From Brevundimonas sp. UBA5936 (GTDB taxonomy: Bacteria > Pseudomonadota > Alphaproteobacteria > Caulobacterales > Caulobacteraceae), in NCBI GenBank assembly GCA_002430835.1, contig DJDA01000131.1:1-9026 (forward strand): DNA of 9,026 bases. Reading direction: 5' to 3'. The notes beneath the pieces were generated by a model. The model had not been told where the DNA came from and did not search any database. It worked only from the letters and a program-made list of their open reading frames with translations. Position 1 is the first letter of the stretch. Each line of letters begins with the position of its first letter. The translations under genes were made by a program, and so were the position numbers. This document shows, piece by piece, positions 1-5,498 of this stretch.

Positions 1-32
1 ATCGCCGAATGGGCGACGAACCTCTTCTAGGT

Positions 33-395
33 TCAGCCCGCGTCGGTCTGGCCGCTGAGGCCCTGCATGATCATGCGGTTGATGTCGATCAAGGTCGAGA
101 AGTCGTCCTCGCCGCGCATGACCTCGGAGGTGTTGCGGTTGACGAACAGGCTCAGGGAAATGAACTGAGCCCGCATCGCCTGGGGCATGGCGTTGTCGGG
201 GTCCGAGCAGGCCGTCGCCAGCGTCGACCACAGGCGGCGGTTCCAGTCCAGGGCGTCCATCCGCCCGGCGACATCCGACTTGTCCAGGGTCGAGGCGTGC
301 ATCAGGGCGCGCGTCACCTGGCCGAACAGCCGGTATTCCATTTCACGCGGTGATTCAGCCCGCGTCGCCGCCGTCTTGTACGCCTGAAGCGACAT
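33..395 (-). CDS. flaF: FlaF, flagellin biosynthesis regulator
   Basis: This 120-residue protein begins MSLQAYKTAATRAESPRE and has the conserved FlaF features 'EYRLFGQVTRAL', a central 'DWNRRLW' and 'FISLSLFVNRNT'. In Caulobacter and related alphaproteobacteria FlaF is a small cytoplasmic protein needed for flagellin synthesis and export, working opposite FlbT. The reading frame is open nine codons further upstream, but I chose the ATG at 395 because the family N-terminus starts with MSL and an AAAGG ribosome site lies just upstream. The start lies inside the 3' end of flbT (41-base overlap), so the two are probably translationally coupled. A 6-bp inverted repeat (GAACCT/AGGTTC, 18-34) covers the stop codon. 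The flagellin genes often found nearby in this order are not in the window. Family assignment is firm; the exact mechanism is taken from Caulobacter. Confidence 0.93.
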   Translation of the reverse strand: MSLQAYKTAATRAESPREMEYRLFGQVTRALMHASTLDKSDVAGRMDALDWNRRLWSTLATACSDPDNAMPQAMRAQFISLSLFVNRNTSEVMRGEDDFSTLIDINRMIMQGLSGQTDAG

Positions 396-780
396 TGCCG
401 AGCCTTTGGTCTTCGTAATCAACGATTTTGCGAGCGCCCATCAGGGCCTTGTAATACTGGCGCGCCAGCACGTGCTTGGAGCAGGCGACGCATTCCGTCA
501 GGATGTCCGGATTGCGCACCGCCCCCATGAACTCCGTCAGGCGCAGCGCGAATTCATCATAGAATTTGGGCGCTTCCGACTCATCCAGATACATCATCAT
601 GACGGGGAAATAGATGCGGCGCGCAGGCGTGGTCACGTCCTCGGGCTGCATGATGTCCTTCTCGCGCAGGACGCTGGCCTTGTTCTGCAGGACCAGAACG
701 CCGCGACGGTCGCCGTTCTGCACGACGGCCCCGTTCAGCACGAATTTCTCGCCGGGCTTCAGCGACAGTTTCAGAGGCAA
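355..780 (-). CDS. flbT: FlbT, flagellin mRNA-binding repressor
   Basis: This 141-residue protein, the usual Caulobacter FlbT length, opens with MPLKLSLKPGEKFVLNGAVV and contains 'ARRIYFPVMMMYLDE' and a central 'YYKALM'. In Caulobacter FlbT binds the 5' leader of flagellin (fljK) mRNA and promotes its decay until the hook is complete. The start codon is TTG (780-778): the family N-terminus begins exactly there, a GGAG ribosome site sits 8 bases upstream (789-792 on the plus strand), and an in-frame stop lies shortly upstream, leaving no ATG alternative. The C-terminus GGDAG matches the family as I remember it. The gene is read toward flaF, which it overlaps by 41 bases. A CtrA-type half-site lies about 70 bases upstream. 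Assignment is firm; RNA binding is family knowledge. Confidence 0.95.
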   Translation of the reverse strand: MPLKLSLKPGEKFVLNGAVVQNGDRRGVLVLQNKASVLREKDIMQPEDVTTPARRIYFPVMMMYLDESEAPKFYDEFALRLTEFMGAVRNPDILTECVACSKHVLARQYYKALMGARKIVDYEDQRLGNVASGVQDGGDAG

Positions 781-847
781 GGGAAGGTCTCCGTGGCGCC
801 GCCCTCACCGTGACGGCCGGCCGCTGAAGAACTGTAAAGCAACGTGG

Positions 848-855
848 TTAACCAT
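848..855 (+). promoter_or_regulatory. possible CtrA half-site TTAACCAT
   Basis: TTAACCAT, inside the palindrome GGTTAACC, lies in the 167-base divergent gap between flbT (minus) and the acidic-protein gene (plus). TTAACCAT is the known half-site of the Caulobacterales cell-cycle regulator CtrA, which controls many motility genes. The full motif TTAA-N7-TTAA is absent; the nearest partner (TAAA, 835-838) has the wrong spacing. A fitting location is the main support. No convincing -35/-10 pair was found in the gap for either direction. Confidence 0.35.
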
Positions 856-947
856 CCCTTCACTTCGAGCGATCCCCAGCGTCACGATCGCGCAGACGGG
901 AACGCCCCGCCCAGCAGAGCCGTTGACCTTTCGGAAGGGAGACGACG

Positions 948-1370
948 ATGGCAGGACCGGAATTCGAGGCCGACGGCCAGGACCAGGCAGAGGTCTACGA
1001 CGAGACCCATCTGGACGATGAAGGCGACGGCGATCTGTCGTTCGACGAAGCCGACGACGTGCTGGACGTCACCCAGTTGGACGGGGACGCCGACGCCGAA
1101 CCCTTTGACGAAGACGACGCCGATCTGGACGCTGATCTGGCGCTGGACGGCATAGAGGCCGAAGCCGACGCCCTGCTGGGCGTCAATGGCGTGCGGCTGA
1201 GCGAGGCCGACAGCGACGGCGCCACGGCCTCGGGCGCGAACGAGATCGAGTTGGTCTACGCCGGCTTGATGCGCAACCAGCGCGGCGCCCAGGCCAGCGC
1301 CGCCCACTGGGAAGCCAAGCGCCTCTCTGACGACGACATCGAGGATCTGGGCTACGGCCCCGAGCAATGA
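948..1370 (+). CDS. extremely acidic hypothetical protein
   Basis: I do not recognise this 140-residue protein. About 31 percent of residues are D or E (44), and no K or R occurs before R83. The first 70 residues are an Asp/Glu-rich, probably disordered tract with only a few hydrophobic residues spaced through it. The last 45 residues (about 97-140) look more ordered, with 'NEIELVYAGLMRN', 'HWEAKRLSDDDIEDLGYG' and both aromatic and basic positions. There is no signal peptide, so it is probably cytoplasmic. The ATG at 948 has a strong GGAAGGGAG ribosome site. Its stop overlaps the ATGA at 1367, linking it to the next small gene. An acidic tail or nucleic-acid mimic role is possible, but nothing in the sequence proves it. 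Codon use (GC-rich third positions) supports real coding. Confidence 0.75.
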   Translation: MAGPEFEADGQDQAEVYDETHLDDEGDGDLSFDEADDVLDVTQLDGDADAEPFDEDDADLDADLALDGIEAEADALLGVNGVRLSEADSDGATASGANEIELVYAGLMRNQRGAQASAAHWEAKRLSDDDIEDLGYGPEQ

Positions 1371-1378
1371 GGGATTCC

Positions 1379-1585
1379 ATGACCGAACATCATCCGACCA
1401 AGGCCCAGGAAGACGCCGACCCGAACACCCCCCCGGCCAAACGCGCGCCGCACCAGCACGGCAAGCCCGACCAGTTGAAGGACAAGGAAAAGGAAGCCGA
1501 GAACCGCCAGGAAGCCCTGATCGACGAAGGCGTCGAGGAGACCTTTCCCGCCAGCGACCCGGTATCGGCCAAGCGCATCACCTGA
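1379..1585 (+). CDS. small charged protein with ETFPASDP tail
   Basis: This 68-residue hydrophilic protein has no membrane segment or signal peptide. The N-terminal half is Pro/His/Lys-rich, the middle is a highly charged likely helix ('DQLKDKEKEAENRQEA'), and it ends DEGVEETFPASDPVSAKRIT. The ETFPASDP tail recurs in small uncharacterised proteobacterial proteins as I remember them; I know of no assigned function. Two starts are possible: ATG 1367, overlapping the upstream stop as ATGA, or ATG 1379. I prefer 1379 because a GAGG ribosome site (1370-1373) precedes it at normal spacing; the 1367 form would add only MRDS. It is almost certainly cotranscribed with the acidic-protein gene. Existence as a gene is fairly sure; function is unknown. 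Confidence 0.7.
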   Translation: MTEHHPTKAQEDADPNTPPAKRAPHQHGKPDQLKDKEKEAENRQEALIDEGVEETFPASDPVSAKRIT

Positions 1586-1597
1586 CGCTGCCGCCTG

Positions 1598-1624
1598 TTC
1601 ACGCGCATCTCTTTAAGCTACCTG
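1598..1624 (+). promoter_or_regulatory. putative housekeeping promoter for the moxR gene
   Basis: TTCACGC (1598-1604) and GCTACCTG (1617-1624), 12 bases apart, resemble the Caulobacter housekeeping consensus TTGACGS-N10-14-GCTANAWC: six of seven bases match in the -35 and about five of eight in the -10. A start site roughly 7 bases further on would fall inside the dyad at 1620-1650 and give a leader of about 25 bases. Confidence 0.4.
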
Positions 1625-1650
1625 CTCCTTTCCCCCGGAATGGAGCAGGT
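1620..1650 (+). promoter_or_regulatory. strong dyad/hairpin over the moxR ribosome site
   Basis: ACCTGCTCC (1620-1628) and GGAGCAGGT (1642-1650) are perfect 9-base inverted arms. After one T-T mismatch the inner bases TTCC/GGAA add four pairs and leave a CCC loop. The right arm contains the GGAG/AGG ribosome site of the ATPase gene starting at 1656. In a transcript reading through from upstream, the hairpin would hide that site or act as a weak terminator, although no T-run follows. If the promoter at 1598-1624 is used, the left arm overlaps the -10 and the dyad may instead be an operator. Confidence 0.5.
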
Positions 1651-1655
1651 TTCGC

Positions 1656-2516
1656 ATGAGCCGGTTCGAAGGCACGTCCAACTACATCGCCACAGACGAC
1701 CTGAAGGTCGCCGTCAACGCCGCCGTGGCGCTGGAACGGCCGCTGCTGATCAAGGGCGAGCCGGGCACCGGCAAGACGGTTCTGGCCTATGAACTGGCCC
1801 GCGCGCTGAACGCGCCGCTGATCACCTGGCACGTCAAATCGACCACCAAGGCCCACAACGGCCTGTATGAATACGACGCCGTCAGCCGCCTGCGCGACAG
1901 CCAGCTGGGCGACGAGCGGGTCCACGACGTCCGCAACTATCTGAAGAAGGGCAAGCTGTGGGAGGCGTTCACCGCCCCGGTCCGCCCTGTCCTGCTGATC
2001 GACGAGATCGACAAGGCCGACATCGAGTTCCCCAACGACCTGCTGCAGGAACTCGACCGCATGGAGTTCTACGTTCAGGAAACGGACGAGACGATCCGCG
2101 CCGAGATCCGCCCGGTGGTCGTCATCACCTCGAACAATGAGAAGGAGCTGCCGGACGCCTTCCTGCGCCGCTGCTTCTTCCACTACATCCGCTTCCCCGA
2201 CGCCGAGACCATGCAGGACATCGTCGAGGTCCACTTCCCCGGCATCAAGCCGCGCCTGGTGTCGGAAGCCCTGAAGACCTTCTATGAAATCCGCGACACG
2301 CCGGGCCTGAAGAAGAAGCCCTCGACCTCGGAACTCCTGGACTGGCTGAAGCTGCTGCTGGTCGACGACGTGGCGCCGGAGACCCTGCGCGAAAAGACGC
2401 CGGGCAAGCTGATCCCGCCGCTGCACGGCGCCCTGCTGAAGAACGAACAGGACGTGCATCTGTTCGAACGCCTGGCCTTCATGGCCCGCCGCGACGGCGC
2501 CCGTCCCGGCGGCTGA
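1656..2516 (+). CDS. MoxR-family AAA+ ATPase
   Basis: This 286-residue cytoplasmic ATPase has Walker A GEPGTGKT (34-41), Walker B VLLIDEID (112-119), a sensor-1 segment 'VITSNNEKELPDAFLRRC' (157-173) with likely arginine-finger residues R171/R172, and the C-terminal lid helices. Length and order fit the MoxR class, whose members act as chaperone-like ATPases, usually with a von Willebrand A-domain partner containing a MIDAS metal site (CoxE-type), to mature or activate protein complexes. The start ATG at 1656 lies 6-11 bases after the AGG/GGAG of the upstream dyad. In many genomes a VWA gene directly follows; here the next gene is an unrelated lipoprotein behind a terminator-like hairpin, so the partner must lie elsewhere or be absent. 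The client is unknown. The name MoxR denotes only the family. Confidence 0.92.
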   Translation: MSRFEGTSNYIATDDLKVAVNAAVALERPLLIKGEPGTGKTVLAYELARALNAPLITWHVKSTTKAHNGLYEYDAVSRLRDSQLGDERVHDVRNYLKKGKLWEAFTAPVRPVLLIDEIDKADIEFPNDLLQELDRMEFYVQETDETIRAEIRPVVVITSNNEKELPDAFLRRCFFHYIRFPDAETMQDIVEVHFPGIKPRLVSEALKTFYEIRDTPGLKKKPSTSELLDWLKLLLVDDVAPETLREKTPGKLIPPLHGALLKNEQDVHLFERLAFMARRDGARPGG

Positions 2517-2530
2517 TTTCAGCCGCTTTC
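2509..2530 (+). terminator. probable intrinsic terminator after moxR
   Basis: GCGGCTG (2509-2515) and CAGCCGC (2520-2526) form a perfect 7-bp GC-rich stem with loop ATTT, followed by TTTC. The stem spans the stop codon at 2514-2516. The T-tract is short, so termination may be partial, but position and stem strength support it. Confidence 0.5.
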
Positions 2531-2610
2531 CCGTCGTCTTTCGATTACCGCGATTTCACTGGTCCCGCTGCGCTTATGGCGCACAATCGGGGCCTGGAGT
2601 GGAGCCGACC

Positions 2611-3492
2611 ATGCAACACATCACCTGGCCCGTTATCGCCCTGGCGCTGATGACCGCCGCCTGCGACAACGGCGGCGCGGTGCGCATCACCACCTCCACG
2701 ACCTCGGATTCCTCGGGCGTGCTGAAGGTGGTCGACGCCCTGCAATGCCCCCAGACCCAGGGCGTGCTGACGCGCAAGGGTTCGGCCCGCGCCGACGGCT
2801 CCTGCGTCTACAGCGGCCCGCGCGGCTCGGAAGTCGTCCTGCGCCTGGTCCAGTTGGACGGCCGTTCGGCGCAGAACGCCCTAAAACCCTTCGAGACCCG
2901 TCTCGCCGCCGAGTTGCCCGAGGCCATGGCCCAGGTCGAAGCCGAGAACGCCCGCGCCGAAGCTGACGCCGCCAGGGCGGAGGCCGACGTCGCCAGGGCC
3001 GAGGCGGACGCGGCTCGCGCCGAGGCCGACGCCTCTCGTGCTGCGGCCGACGCCGCTTCCGGCGACTCCGCCCACGTCAGCGCGCCCGGCGTGCGCGTCG
3101 ACGCCCAGGGCGACAAGGCCACGGTCCGCCTGCCGGGCATGAGGATCGACGCCGACGGCGACCGCGCCAATATCCGCATCGGCGGCCTGACCATCCGCGC
3201 CGACGACAAGTCCAGCCGCGTCGATGTCTCGTCCGGAGACGACGCCGTAAAAATCGAAGCGACCGACGGCGCCGCCCGCATCCGCACCAGCGCCGCCGGA
3301 GAATCCGTCCGTTCGACCTTCCTGATGACGGCGGACGAACCTTCGGCCAGCGGCTGGCGCACCGTGGGGTATGAGGCGCGCGGCCCGGTCGGCGGCCCCA
3401 TCGTCGTCGCCACAGTGCGCAGCAAGGACCGCGATCCCGACCGCCTGTTCGACGCCGCCAAGGCCTTGGTGACGCTCAACGTCGGCGATTAA
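2611..3492 (+). CDS. predicted lipoprotein with heptad and 16-residue repeats
   Basis: I do not recognise this 293-residue protein by name. Residues 1-18 form a hydrophobic export signal ending LMTAAC, a non-classical lipobox with C18 as probable lipidation site. Residues about 40-105 form a first domain with C46 and C65 (possible disulfide) and 'GPRGSEVVLRLVQLDG'. Residues 114-148 are five heptads of ARAEADx type, predicted as a coiled coil. Residues 160-227 hold about four 16-residue repeats of the pattern G-(V/M/L)-x-(V/I)-x-A-x-x-D, likely stacked beta strands. Residues about 228-293 form a last domain. I chose ATG 2611 over the in-frame GTG 2599 because GGAG (2601-2604) is well spaced for it and the signal starts properly. 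Likely periplasmic, membrane-anchored. No function can be given. It stands alone between moxR and the HD hydrolase. Confidence 0.8.
   Translation: MQHITWPVIALALMTAACDNGGAVRITTSTTSDSSGVLKVVDALQCPQTQGVLTRKGSARADGSCVYSGPRGSEVVLRLVQLDGRSAQNALKPFETRLAAELPEAMAQVEAENARAEADAARAEADVARAEADAARAEADASRAAADAASGDSAHVSAPGVRVDAQGDKATVRLPGMRIDADGDRANIRIGGLTIRADDKSSRVDVSSGDDAVKIEATDGAARIRTSAAGESVRSTFLMTADEPSASGWRTVGYEARGPVGGPIVVATVRSKDRDPDRLFDAAKALVTLNVGD
2950..3054 (+). repeat. five tandem 21-bp (7-residue) coiled-coil repeats
   Basis: Five consecutive 21-base units encode ARAEADA, ARAEADV, ARAEADA, ARAEADA and SRAAADA (residues 114-148 of the lipoprotein). Codons differ between units (gcc/gct/gcg, cgc/agg), so the peptide repeat is conserved better than the DNA. 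Confidence 0.9.
3088..3291 (+). repeat. four degenerate 16-residue beta-type repeats
   Basis: Residues 160-175, 176-191 and 192-207 of the lipoprotein align without gaps (GVRVDAQGDKATVRLP, GMRIDADGDRANIRIG, GLTIRADDKSSRVDVS); after a four-residue insertion, 212-227 (AVKIEATDGAARIRTS) follows the same pattern. Alternating hydrophobic positions with a central G/D turn suggest a short beta-stack. Confidence 0.75.
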
Positions 3493-3553
3493 CCCCCATC
3501 TATCGCAACGGCCGCCCTTGATCGCGCGTTCGGTCTGAGTCACCAGCCTGAGC

Positions 3554-4240
3554 ATGCGCAGCATCAAGACCTTGGCCGAAGAAATCGAAGACGCCGGCCC
3601 CGCGCCCCGAGTCCGCAAACCCAAGCCGCCTCGCGCCTGGCAACGCATGTTGTCCGGCCGTCGCCTGGACCTGCTGGATCCCTCGCCGTTCGACATCGAG
3701 ATCGAGGACATCGCCCACGGCCTGGCCCGCGTCGCCCGCTGGAACGGCCAGACGATCGGCGAGCACGCCTTCTCGGTCGCCCAGCACTCGCTGGTGGTCG
3801 AGGAGATCGCCGCCCACATCCGGCCGGGGCTGGAGCCGAAATGGCGCCTGGCCGCCCTGCTGCACGACGCCTCGGAATACGTCATCGGCGACATGATTTC
3901 GCCGTTCAAATCGGCGCTGGGCGCCGGCTACAAGGACTTCGAGGCCCGGCTTGAAGCCGCCATCCACGTTCGTTTCCAACTGCCGCCCAAGACGCCGCAG
4001 ACGATCAAGACCCTGATCAAGAAGGCCGACAAGGCCTGCGCCTTCTATGAGGCGACCCAGTTGGCCGGCTTCACCCGCCGCGAGTCGCTGCAGATCTTCG
4101 GCGCCCCGCCGCCCGGCTATGATCTGATCATCGAGCCCCAGCCCGCCGCCATCGCCCAGCAACGCTATCTGGACCGCTATCGCGTTCTGGCCGAAGCTGT
4201 CGGCATCCTGCCCGGCGCCGACGCCTGGCACACCGAGTAG
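3554..4240 (+). CDS. HD-domain hydrolase, YfbR-like 5'-nucleotidase family
   Basis: This 228-residue cytoplasmic protein carries an HD-superfamily metal site: H78 (SVAQHS), H104-D105 (LLHDASE) and D159 (KKADKACAFYEA). 'HDASEYVIGD' followed by a P-x-K segment and 'KKADKACAFYE' parallel E. coli YfbR, a 5'-deoxynucleotidase that removes phosphate from dNMPs; E108 matches its catalytic Glu. The 'LDLLDPSPFDIEIEDIAHGL' block followed by RW matches the phosphohydrolase group also seen in phages. The residue before H78 is Gln where relatives usually have Glu. The N-terminal 30 residues are extra, basic and Pro-rich. ATG 3554 has only a weak ribosome site; ATG 3647 (residue 32) is a less likely alternative. 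The NrtR-like gene follows after 38 bases, suggesting an operon in nucleotide or NAD metabolism. The substrate is inferred. Confidence 0.85.
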   Translation: MRSIKTLAEEIEDAGPAPRVRKPKPPRAWQRMLSGRRLDLLDPSPFDIEIEDIAHGLARVARWNGQTIGEHAFSVAQHSLVVEEIAAHIRPGLEPKWRLAALLHDASEYVIGDMISPFKSALGAGYKDFEARLEAAIHVRFQLPPKTPQTIKTLIKKADKACAFYEATQLAGFTRRESLQIFGAPPPGYDLIIEPQPAAIAQQRYLDRYRVLAEAVGILPGADAWHTE

Positions 4241-4278
4241 TCGGGCGCAGCACAGAGCGGCGGACGCAAGGGAGACAT

Positions 4279-5253
4279 ATGGCGCAGGCGCGGACGGAGG
4301 CTTCATCCTCCCACACCGGCATCCGGATCGGCCTGTCGGCGGTGATCATCGCCCTGCGGGACCGCGAAGCCGTGGTTCTGACCACCCACGCCCCCGACGG
4401 CGCCCCCGCCCTGCCCTTCGGCCCCTTCGACCCCGCCCGCGACCGCACGTTCGAACTGGCTCTGCGCGCCTTCGTGGCCGACCAGACCGGCTTCCCGCTC
4501 GGCTTTGTCGAGCAACTTTACACCTTCGGCGATCTGGGCCGCGACGCCCCGCGCGCCACGCCCGGCCCGGACCAGGCGCGCGACATCTCGGTCGGCTATC
4601 TGGCCCTCACCGCCGATGCGCCCGATGACCCCAGTTTCGGCGCTTCGGGCCGCGACGCCGCCTGGACGCCCATCTTCCACGTCTTCCCCTGGGAGGACCG
4701 CCGCCAAGGCCCGCCCGCCGTCATGGAACGCCTCGCCCCCGGCCTGACCGCCTGGGCGGGCGACGACGCCGCCCGCAGGGGCCGCGTGGACGCGCTCTTC
4801 GCCCTGTCTCCCGGCGCCCGCTGGAACGAGGAGCGCGTGCTGGACCGCTATGAGCTGCTCTATGAAGCCGGCCTGGTCGAGGAGGCCGCGCGCGACAACG
4901 GCCGCCCCGCCCCCGCTTCGCCAGGCGACCTGCCCATGGCGTCCGACCACCGCCGAATCCTGGCCACAGGCGTCGCCCGCCTGCGCAGCAAACTCAAATA
5001 TCGGCCCGTCCTGTTCGACCTGACGCCCCCGACCTTCACCCTGTCGATGTTGCAGGCGGCGGTAGAGGCGGTCGCGGGCCTTTCCCTGCACAAGCAGAAC
5101 TTCCGCCGAGGGGTCGAACGCACCGGCCTGGTCCAGCCCACGGGCGTTTTCACCAGCGACACCGGCGGCCGCCCCGCCGAACTGTTCCGCCACGTCCGCC
5201 CCGAACCGGGCGACAGCGGCGCCTTCGGCCTGTCTCTTCCCGGACAGCGTTGA
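4279..5253 (+). CDS. NrtR-type Nudix-related transcriptional regulator of NAD metabolism
   Basis: This 324-residue protein has an N-terminal Nudix-like fold (about 15-115) with the NrtR signature 'VEQLYTFGDLGRD' and 'ISVGYLALT', and a C-terminal winged helix (about 238-305) with 'KLKYRPVLFDLTPPTFTL', 'HKQNFRRGVERTGLVQPTG' and 'GGRPAELF'. NrtR proteins bind ADP-ribose-type ligands and repress NAD synthesis or uptake genes. The Nudix catalytic box is lost: no Glu occurs between residues 59 and 78, where the family has REUxEExGU, so hydrolysis is unlikely. An insert of roughly 110 residues (about 120-230) separates the two domains, longer than I expect for typical NrtR. ATG 4279 has an ideal GGAG site (4271-4274). 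Probably cotranscribed with the HD hydrolase. No target NAD gene lies in the window; the targets are inferred. Confidence 0.85.
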   Translation: MAQARTEASSSHTGIRIGLSAVIIALRDREAVVLTTHAPDGAPALPFGPFDPARDRTFELALRAFVADQTGFPLGFVEQLYTFGDLGRDAPRATPGPDQARDISVGYLALTADAPDDPSFGASGRDAAWTPIFHVFPWEDRRQGPPAVMERLAPGLTAWAGDDAARRGRVDALFALSPGARWNEERVLDRYELLYEAGLVEEAARDNGRPAPASPGDLPMASDHRRILATGVARLRSKLKYRPVLFDLTPPTFTLSMLQAAVEAVAGLSLHKQNFRRGVERTGLVQPTGVFTSDTGGRPAELFRHVRPEPGDSGAFGLSLPGQR

Positions 5254-5272
5254 ACAGCCGTTCAAATTTCTT
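5250..5272 (+). terminator. possible terminator after the NrtR-like gene
   Basis: TTGAAC (5250-5255) and GTTCAA (5260-5265) form a perfect 6-bp stem with loop AGCC, followed by ATTTCTT. The stem covers the stop codon. A second small hairpin (ATGGCT/AGCCAT, 5280-5294) lies just beyond. The stem is AT-rich and weak, so activity is uncertain. Confidence 0.4.
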
Positions 5273-5351
5273 CCCCGTCATGGCTTGCAGCCATCGCAGC
5301 CTTTGATTAGAGAAGCCGCTCGCTCAGCCCCATTAGGGACTTTCGGCCTGC

Positions 5352-5443
<92 letters not shown>

Positions 5444-5498
5444 ATTTCCTGACAAACTGACCCGCCCATCAGGACGTCCGCGCCTGATCGCGCCCTGA

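Noticed and set aside
1599..2459. Antisense open frame (286 codons) opposite moxR
   Set aside because: The plus strand encodes a clear AAA+ ATPase with all motifs; the antisense product (VQEFRGRG, LQQVVGELD type) is a codon-bias shadow.
2599..2610. GTG 2599 as start of the lipoprotein
   Set aside because: It lies within the ribosome-site region (GGAGTGGAG) of the ATG at 2611 and would put extra residues before the signal peptide.
2881..3909. Long antisense open frame (342 codons, minus strand) over the lipoprotein and HD hydrolase
   Set aside because: It spans two convincing plus-strand genes and their gap; its product is low-complexity Gly/Ala/Arg/Val sequence typical of the shadow frame in GC-rich DNA.
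4303..5265. Antisense open frame (320 codons) opposite the NrtR-like gene
   Set aside because: Gly/Ala/Val-rich shadow product with no family motif; the plus-strand frame has a recognisable winged helix and a good ribosome site.
5468..5488. Inverted repeat ATCAGG/CCTGAT between the tRNA and the FAD oxidase as a terminator
   Set aside because: Six pairs with a nine-base loop and no T-run on either strand; a further CCTGAT copy at 5494-5499 suggests simple local repetition.
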